From Candidatus Dadabacteria bacterium (GTDB lineage Bacteria > Desulfobacterota_D > UBA1144 > Nemesobacterales > Nemesobacteraceae): 64,000 nucleotides of DNA. Positions within the stretch are counted from its first letter, which is position 1, and each line of letters starts with the position of its first letter. The translations under genes and the position numbers were made by a program. Positions 58,761 to 64,000 of the stretch are shown here, piece by piece. The notes beneath the pieces are model-generated. The model did not search any database, was not told the origin of the DNA, and saw only the letters and a list, made by a program, of their open reading frames with translations. The DNA is taken from the NCBI GenBank assembly GCA_026705445.1, contig JAPPAR010000025.1, forward strand, positions 34,323 to 98,322. Reading direction: 5' to 3'.

Positions 58761-60026
58761 TTACGGGAAAAAAAAGTTTCGATTCGTGTCCCTGCCAGAG
58801 ATTTGCATTTCAAATAACTTCGTTAGCAGCGCGAAAGTCGCCTTGCTGTCATGATCCTTGGCGTCGATGTAAAACCAGTGACCGTTATGTCTGGTAAAAA
58901 CCGAAGCGCAGTCTCCATCAGTTCGGGGACTTGAACAAATCATCTGAGGTTGCGTATGGCTTGACATGATTTTGAATAGCTGTCCAGCGGGACTGTCGCC
59001 CCAACCATATTGCTTTTCGCCTTCTTCCCCGGAACCTTCGCCGTTCCTGATCTTTGAGATTTTGACTATTTCCCTGTCCCCGTCGGGTACTTTCACGTTC
59101 TGCGACAGATAGTGCATTATTCCGAACAGTGAGCGGGTTCTCACTTTTATTTCGGAATTGGACTTGGTTTCAGATTCGGTCAGCATTAAAATTCCTTTTC
59201 CATCTTCAATTTTCAAAAAATTCGTCAACTCTTTCCATTGCGGGTCATTATTGTTTTCGCACGAGCAATCAAAGTTGTCATCCAAAAAGCAGGCTATTAA
59301 TTTCGTCTGCGATTCTTCTTTTTTGGTTTTGGTAGGCATGGAAAGCTCAGAACAGATCTCATCAGGGCTGACATTGATTTCATCAAGGTCGATATTGAAA
59401 AATCTTATTTTATTTTGTTGTCTCAAATCTTTTAATGCGGTAAGTATAGCTTCGTATTTGTTGAATTCTTCCTGCTTTGGCAAATGATCCGGGGTGGGTC
59501 CGGATGCAAACGGGGCATTTAACGCAGGGCCGAAACGCTCAACCGTTATTGCCAGAACGCGTTCTATCGAAAACCCGGATTGGGTAAGATAAAACACCGT
59601 CTCCAGCCCCAAACGTTGATTCATGGTCTCATTCAGTTCCTCGCCGGTAAGCGGACTGTATTGAAAGGTAGTTTCACGGGTGCCGCCTATCCCCACTTGC
59701 CCTGAGAGATTATTTTCGTTTCCCACGCTATTGTCTACTGAGGAGCCAAGGACGCTGGTTACTGCGCCGGTTAATGAAATTCGACTCGGTGCCTGTTCGT
59801 ATTTTTCCTTTACCGTGTCAACAGTTGTAAATACAGGTGGGGTTCCATAGCGCATGCGCACCAGGTTCTTAAGCATCTGACTGTCTCTGGCCACAGCCAT
59901 TTGATCAACAAAGTTGCTTTGCCATTTTTCGTTCCAATTCAGAGTTTGGCAGCCGGACAGCACCAAAGCGACTGACATTGTAGCTGCAAATAAGATAAAG
60001 GAACTGATTCTACGATTTTTGGACAT
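58761..60026 (-). CDS. Large lipoprotein of unknown function
   Basis: 421 aa with a lipoprotein signal peptide (lipobox LSGC). The N-terminal mature part NWNEKWQSNFVDQMAVARDS resembles a conserved family of exported proteins seen in proteobacteria, followed by QYSPLTGEELNETMNQRL. A central insertion holds a cluster of Cys (ACFLDDNFDCSCEN). The tail ends ATFALLTKLFEMQISG and aromatic residues. GC and codon use differ from the neighbours, with longer Lys/Asn runs. No function can be assigned. Confidence 0.6.
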   Translation of the reverse strand: MSKNRRISSFILFAATMSVALVLSGCQTLNWNEKWQSNFVDQMAVARDSQMLKNLVRMRYGTPPVFTTVDTVKEKYEQAPSRISLTGAVTSVLGSSVDNSVGNENNLSGQVGIGGTRETTFQYSPLTGEELNETMNQRLGLETVFYLTQSGFSIERVLAITVERFGPALNAPFASGPTPDHLPKQEEFNKYEAILTALKDLRQQNKIRFFNIDLDEINVSPDEICSELSMPTKTKKEESQTKLIACFLDDNFDCSCENNNDPQWKELTNFLKIEDGKGILMLTESETKSNSEIKVRTRSLFGIMHYLSQNVKVPDGDREIVKISKIRNGEGSGEEGEKQYGWGDSPAGQLFKIMSSHTQPQMICSSPRTDGDCASVFTRHNGHWFYIDAKDHDSKATFALLTKLFEMQISGRDTNRNFFFP

Positions 60027-60088
60027 GGTTATAGCTTACGCCTTTAAAAATCCAAGACCTGTTTGGATGAAAAAACCAACGAAGAGCG

Positions 60089-60511
60089 TCAGCCCAGGTT
60101 TATCCTGTACTTTCCGGGGCCGGAAATCATCAACACTACGTAGACGAAAAGATACTCAATCGCGTGTGAAGCCCCCGACCATCCCGCCGCGGGTGACTCC
60201 TCCGGAAGATACAGGTGAAAGAGAACCGCTACGATCATGTTAATGGACAGAAGAAAAGTCGCAGGCATAAAGAAAATCCCCGCGATTATGAAAACCGAGC
60301 AGAAAGACTCGGCAAAAGCCGCCATAAAGCCCCAGAAAACCGGATAAAAATCAATGCCGAAGGTCTGTAGCGACCCCCCGACTTTAGCCCATCTCTCGGG
60401 CCCGCCGATCAGCTTTCCGTAGCCGTGAAAAATAAGCATCGAGAAGCCGAAGCCCACTCTTAGCAGAAGAAGTCCTAAATCCCAGTCCCTGTCTCTGCCG
60501 TAACTTAACAT
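60089..60511 (-). CDS. DoxX family membrane protein
   Basis: A 140-aa four-TM protein: LGLLLLRVGFGFSMLIFHGYGK, split as LLLLRVGFGFSML and FHGYGKLIGG, then FFMPATFLLSINMIVAVLFH and YLFVYVVLMISGPGKYRI. The pattern matches DoxX/YqjF. These proteins occur with thiosulfate:quinone oxidoreductase or redox systems, but nothing near it supports such a role. It lies 28 bp from the SDR gene on the same strand and may be co-transcribed. Confidence 0.85.
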   Translation of the reverse strand: MLSYGRDRDWDLGLLLLRVGFGFSMLIFHGYGKLIGGPERWAKVGGSLQTFGIDFYPVFWGFMAAFAESFCSVFIIAGIFFMPATFLLSINMIVAVLFHLYLPEESPAAGWSGASHAIEYLFVYVVLMISGPGKYRINLG

Positions 60512-60539
60512 GCTTTATACTTTATACTAATAAGACTTA

Positions 60540-61340
60540 TCAGACAAGGTCTTCCCCACCATCAACCCCTATCACGTTACCCGTGACCCAGGAGGCTTCG
60601 TCGAGAGAGAGAAGCGCGATGGCTTTTGCCACGTCTTCCGGTGTCGTCAGTCTTCCTGAAGGGTTTGCCGCGAGAGCGTGGTTAATGAGCTTATCGTTTC
60701 CCGGGATCTTTCTCAGCGCGGGAGTGTCCGTTACTCCGGCCATTATTGAGTTTGCGGTAATACCGTTTGGAGCAAGTTCAACGGCAAGCTGCCGTATGTG
60801 TGCCTCTATGGAGGCCTTGGCGGCCGATACCGCGCCGTAAGTAGGCCATACCCTGTGACTCCCCGAGCTTGTCATGGCGAATATTCTCCCGCCCTCGCCC
60901 ATTATTCCTTCCATAACAAGATCCTGAGCCCAGTAAACGATGCTGTGGGCCATCACGTCCAAGGTCATGTCAATGTTCTTGGTGTTAAGAACGTCTCTGC
61001 GTTCATCCGCAACGTAGCGCTTTAGCGTCCCGAAGGCAACGGAATGTATCATCACCTTTACCTGGGAGCCATCCTGCTGCACCACGTCCTTTATGTCCGC
61101 AATGACCTCCTGTCTTTTCTGCGCGTCGGCCACGTTTACGTTATGGAACTTCACTTCACTTCCCGTAGCTTTTATCTGCTCAACTATGCTCTCCACCTTC
61201 GCCATCGTGCCCCTGCGGTCAAGGTGGACGCCGAAAATATTCATTCCCCGGCGCGCAAGCTCAAGACTGCAGGCCTCCCCGAAGCCGCTTGAAGAACCGA
61301 GCACCAGAGCCCATTTGCCTTTAATAGAATTCTCAAACAA
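60540..61340 (-). CDS. SDR oxidoreductase, enoyl-ACP reductase-like (FabL/FabI type)
   Basis: A 266-aa short-chain dehydrogenase. The cofactor loop is GSSSGFGEACS, NADP-type basic residues follow, and the catalytic segment reads SSGSHRVWPTYGAVSAAK, in which Tyr and Lys are separated by six residues, the spacing of enoyl-ACP reductases rather than the YxxxK of ordinary SDRs. The tail AGVTDTPALRKIPG and TGNVIGVDGGED are typical. It would reduce trans-2-enoyl-ACP in the last step of fatty-acid elongation. Assignment to FabL is by motif only. Confidence 0.82.
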   Translation of the reverse strand: MFENSIKGKWALVLGSSSGFGEACSLELARRGMNIFGVHLDRRGTMAKVESIVEQIKATGSEVKFHNVNVADAQKRQEVIADIKDVVQQDGSQVKVMIHSVAFGTLKRYVADERRDVLNTKNIDMTLDVMAHSIVYWAQDLVMEGIMGEGGRIFAMTSSGSHRVWPTYGAVSAAKASIEAHIRQLAVELAPNGITANSIMAGVTDTPALRKIPGNDKLINHALAANPSGRLTTPEDVAKAIALLSLDEASWVTGNVIGVDGGEDLV

Positions 61341-61422
61341 TCTATGCTACCTCTCTAGATATCGAATTTAGGAAGTGGAATCGTACACGATTTCCCCTCT
61401 TTTTTCTAAACACGACGGATCA

Positions 61423-62901
61423 CTATAATCCCTCGTCCGTCTCCTTGCCGGAAGAAACCGCGTATCCCGAGAGTTCGGACCTCTCCGAAAAATCTTGGGG
61501 AAGTTCCTTCGAGGTTTTTATTCCTAACTCCCTGAGATCCAAGGCTCTTTTCACGAGGTTGCCCTTGCCGTCGCGAAGACTGCTCATCGCCTTCTGATAA
61601 GCCTGATCGGACTGTTCTATGCGCTTTCCGATTTCTTCAAGATGCTCAGTGAAAGTCACGAACTTGTCGTACATCCTGCCGGCGCTCTCGGCTATTTCCC
61701 TGGCGTTTGCGTTCTGATACTCAAACTGCCAGATGCTGTGTATTGTTCTAAGCGTCGCGAGAAGAGTCGAGGGGCAGACGATTATCACGTTTTTCTCGAA
61801 AGCCTCAGAGTAAAGATCCCTCTCGGTCTCTATGGCCAGCATGAAAGCGGATTCAAGCGGAACGAACATCAAAACGTAGTTAAGGCTCGTGATTCCGGAA
61901 ATACCCTGGTATCCCTTGGAACTGAGCTCCTTTATGTGGTTTCGAAACGAAAGAATATGCTGCCTGAGGTAGTCCCCCTTCTCCTCCTCATTCTCGCAGG
62001 ACATGTATCTCTCATAAGCGGTGAGTGATACCTTGGAATCGATCACAACGTCTTTTCCCTCGGGAAGATGTACTATCACGTCGGGTCGGAGGGTATTGCC
62101 GTTGTCCCCCTTGTAGCTCGGCTGTGAGTGATACTCCCTGCCCTCGGACAGGCCAGACATCTCAAGGGCCCTCTCAAGCACTATCTCCCCCCAGGCACCC
62201 TGAGTCTGTGACTCTCCCTTGAGGGCGGTGGTGAGATTAACAGCTTCGCGGCTCATCTGCTCGCCCAGATTCTTGAGGTTCTCTATGTGGGCTTTCAGGG
62301 AAGCCATGTCACTGCTCGCATCCTTGTGGGTATCGGTGACCTTTTTCTCGAAATCCTTTATCTGCTCTCGGAGGGGGTTCAGCAGGGTCTCCATATCCGT
62401 CTTGTTCTTATCGGTGAATTTCTTGGTCGTATCCTCAAAAATCCTGTTTCCGAGGTTCTCAAACTCATCTCCGAGTCTTTTTTTCGCTTCATCCAGAATG
62501 GACAGCTTTTCCTCGAAACCCTTTCTTTCCTGCTCTATGGTGGTACTGAGCCTTGAGAGAAGACTTTCTTTTTCGGTAACCTGTGAAGTGAGTTCCCTCA
62601 CCTGCCCTTCGAACCCGGAAATCCTGGAATCACGGTCCGCAATTGCAGCTTCCTTCTCCTTTACGCTGGATTCAAGGGAGGCTTTCTCGGCGTTAAGAAC
62701 ACTTGTAGCCTCGACCGATTCCTTAAGCTCCCCTTCAAGCAGCACACCCTTGCTCTTTGACTCTTCCAGTTCGGTTCTTATAATGGACAACTCAGTTTCA
62801 ACCGACTTTCTCTGGCCTTTTTCTCTGGTCAGGTAATAGGATAACGCAAGGGCCGTAACCGCCATCGCTGCGATGTGGGTAAGCAGGTCGGAGATATTCA
62901 T
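61423..62901 (-). CDS. rmuC: DNA recombination protein RmuC
   Basis: A 492-aa protein with an N-terminal membrane anchor (residues 8-25), a coiled coil from ~30 to 215 (repeated Glu/Lys/Ser-rich heptads), and the C-terminal RmuC nuclease-like domain: GAWGEIVLERALEMSGLSEG, seen as QGAWGEIVLERALE, then LRPDVIVHLPEGKDVVIDSK with the PD-(D/E)XK-like motif, LESAFMLAIE and CPSTLLATLRTI. RmuC limits inversions at short repeats in E. coli. A 94-bp gap separates it from the divergent toxin-antitoxin pair. Confidence 0.93.
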   Translation of the reverse strand: MNISDLLTHIAAMAVTALALSYYLTREKGQRKSVETELSIIRTELEESKSKGVLLEGELKESVEATSVLNAEKASLESSVKEKEAAIADRDSRISGFEGQVRELTSQVTEKESLLSRLSTTIEQERKGFEEKLSILDEAKKRLGDEFENLGNRIFEDTTKKFTDKNKTDMETLLNPLREQIKDFEKKVTDTHKDASSDMASLKAHIENLKNLGEQMSREAVNLTTALKGESQTQGAWGEIVLERALEMSGLSEGREYHSQPSYKGDNGNTLRPDVIVHLPEGKDVVIDSKVSLTAYERYMSCENEEEKGDYLRQHILSFRNHIKELSSKGYQGISGITSLNYVLMFVPLESAFMLAIETERDLYSEAFEKNVIIVCPSTLLATLRTIHSIWQFEYQNANAREIAESAGRMYDKFVTFTEHLEEIGKRIEQSDQAYQKAMSSLRDGKGNLVKRALDLRELGIKTSKELPQDFSERSELSGYAVSSGKETDEGL

Positions 62902-62945
62902 GTCAGACTTTTATTGTAAACAATTCTTGTTGATAATAAAAACCC

Positions 62946-62983
62946 AGCATATATACTAGACTAGACTAGATTTAGCATATACA
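62946..62983 (+). promoter_or_regulatory. Candidate TA operator and promoter region
   Basis: Three head-to-tail copies of CTAGA (62956-62970) are flanked by AGCATATATAC on the left and AGCATATAC on the right. The block lies just before the AGGAG ribosome-binding site and start of the antitoxin gene. Repeats here usually bind the toxin-antitoxin complex. Confidence 0.45.
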
Positions 62984-62995
62984 GGAGTTAGAACC

Positions 62996-63277
62996 ATGAA
63001 CATTTCCAAAAGCCAGCATGTCTGGACTGTAGCCGAGGCCAAAGCGAAACTTTCCGAAATACTGAGGCTTGCAGAGACAGAGGGTCCTCAGCGTATCGGA
63101 ATACGGAAGTCCTTTATTCTTGTACCCGACAAGTTGTGGCAAATTAAAAAGCCGCCTAAGAAACATATGGGTAAATGGCTGGTCGAAAATATGCCACGGG
63201 GAACAAACCTTCCGGTTCCCGACCGTCGCGAGCCCGGACGTAAAATCCCGTTCATTGATGAGGATGATTTTGAATGA
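62996..63277 (+). CDS. Phd/YefM-type antitoxin
   Basis: A 93-aa antitoxin with the N-terminal DNA-binding fold of the Phd/YefM family: VWTVAEAKAKLSEILRLAET and RIGIRKSFILVPDKLWQ. The basic-acidic C-terminal tail (DRREPGRKIPFIDEDDFE) likely wraps the toxin. AGGAG precedes the ATG, and the stop overlaps the toxin start as ATGA. The operon is probably autorepressed through repeats upstream. Confidence 0.85.
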   Translation: MNISKSQHVWTVAEAKAKLSEILRLAETEGPQRIGIRKSFILVPDKLWQIKKPPKKHMGKWLVENMPRGTNLPVPDRREPGRKIPFIDEDDFE

Positions 63278-63693
63278 ACGGTTATCTCCTTGACACCAAC
63301 GTTATATCGGAACTGACAAAAAAACTGCCAAGCCCGAGAGTAATCGAGTTCCTGTCCGAACACGGGAACCTTTGGCTTTCTACGATTGTTATACATGAAC
63401 TGGAGTTTGGTCTGCAACTTCTTCCACAAGGGAACCGTCGCTACAGTTTACAATCTTTACTGTCAGAATTTATCGCAGGCATAGAGCAGCAAGACCATGT
63501 TTTGCCACTGGGCCGAAAAGAAGCGGAATTGGCTGCTCGACTCCGGTCTCAAGCCCGCAGGTCCGGTCGGGTGTTACAACTGGGCGATGCACTGATTGCG
63601 GGAACGGCCAAAGCTCATGATCTATTGGTTGCAACACGCAATACAGAAGATTTTGCCGGTCTGGACATCAAAGTTGAGAACCCGTGGGAATGA
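63274..63693 (+). CDS. vapC: PIN-domain toxin (VapC-like)
   Basis: A 139-aa PIN ribonuclease. Acidic residues of the active site are visible: Asp in YLLDTNVISEL, Glu in IVIHELEFGL, Asp in QLGDALIAGTA and Asp in VATRNTEDFAGL. Length and the order of these residues are standard for VapC toxins, which cleave tRNA or rRNA. It is fused by a 4-bp overlap to its antitoxin. The frame is intact, in contrast to the other toxins in this window. Confidence 0.9.
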   Translation: MNGYLLDTNVISELTKKLPSPRVIEFLSEHGNLWLSTIVIHELEFGLQLLPQGNRRYSLQSLLSEFIAGIEQQDHVLPLGRKEAELAARLRSQARRSGRVLQLGDALIAGTAKAHDLLVATRNTEDFAGLDIKVENPWE

Positions 63694-64000
63694 AAAGTGC
63701 TTGGTCTTGTGCGTTTTCCAATGCAGGAATAAAGCAATTTTAGCCGATCTAATAACTGCCGGGTTCGCCAAATCAGGTCTTCATTTCCACAGGCAAACGT
63801 AAAATGTCCCCCTTCCTCAACAAGTTCTCGAGCCTTGCCATCATGGAATATCACTGACCTTATAATCCGGTTGCGTACCGCCATCCCCGGATACTCCAGG
63901 TAACCGCAGTATTTCCTTCAGCATTTCGTTTCTCGCCGGGCCTAGCCCGCATTTCTCACCGCATAGGGATATGGAAGGGTTTTTAGGGTCAGCAGCCATG
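63694..64000. other. Right-hand edge with unresolved minus-strand frames
   Basis: No gene could be assigned. A minus-strand frame 63841-63999 reads MAADPKNPSISLCGEKCGLG and ends KVSDIP; it may be a small protein or the 3' part of a gene that starts beyond the window. A second frame (63884 down to 63615) overlaps the PIN gene and is unlikely in full, though its start is protein-like. Confidence 0.3.

Noticed and set aside
63615..63884. 89-codon minus-strand ORF across the PIN toxin end
   Set aside because: Most of it is antisense to the toxin gene and no family is recognisable.

Overview
The window reads as about 64 kb of chromosome from a Gram-negative, respiring bacterium. It encodes outer-membrane assembly (TamB), lipoproteins, an RND efflux pair, Tat, SecDF-YajC, complex I subunits, class II fumarase and succinyl-CoA ligase. 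Housekeeping genes are dispersed and many classical operons are split: nuoG-nuoH lack the rest of nuo, pheS lacks pheT, and sucD lacks sucC. This layout fits a deep-branching lineage of deltaproteobacterial grade, possibly Dadabacteria-like. That placement is my inference; the window holds no rRNA.

Layout. 1-8.4 kb: the ligA 3' end, rlmB, an M23 peptidase, a TamB-like protein and der. 8.4-17.9 kb: a glycosyltransferase, a small lipoprotein, a five-gene MntR-controlled metal ABC transporter operon with a visible promoter and operator, a double-Cache surface protein, glutaminyl cyclase and tRNA-Arg(CCT). 17.9-26.1 kb: GT2 glycosyltransferase, addA, addB and a cluster of toxin-antitoxin remnants (HigA-like fragment, frameshifted doc with its upstream gene), then an exported OB-fold-like protein. 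26.1-39.8 kb: fumC, RND pump and adaptor, thioredoxin, GYD protein, a substrate-binding lipoprotein, hisS behind a structured leader, an OFA-type MFS carrier, tatB, nuoG and nuoH. 39.8-46 kb is the accessory part: an AT-rich coiled-coil gene, nested insertion-sequence debris, gyrB, and an AbiE toxin-antitoxin operon with a long palindrome, a non-ATG start and a ten-G tract that shifts the toxin frame. 46-54 kb: dcd, pheS, and the run lipoprotein-dapB-tgt-yajC-secD-secF, then yicC. 54-64 kb: a GIY-YIG protein with Cys clusters, sucD, a HyuB-dipeptidase fusion, a large lipoprotein, DoxX, an enoyl-ACP-reductase-like SDR, rmuC and an intact Phd/PIN toxin-antitoxin pair.

The most unusual items are the single-chain HyuB (oxoprolinase/hydantoinase B) plus M19 dipeptidase protein, the poly-G interruption inside the AbiEii nucleotidyltransferase motif, the two metal-transport permeases that each carry a winged-helix tail, and the structured hisS leader. 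I found no CRISPR array or prophage, and no single multi-gene system that I can claim is wholly undescribed.
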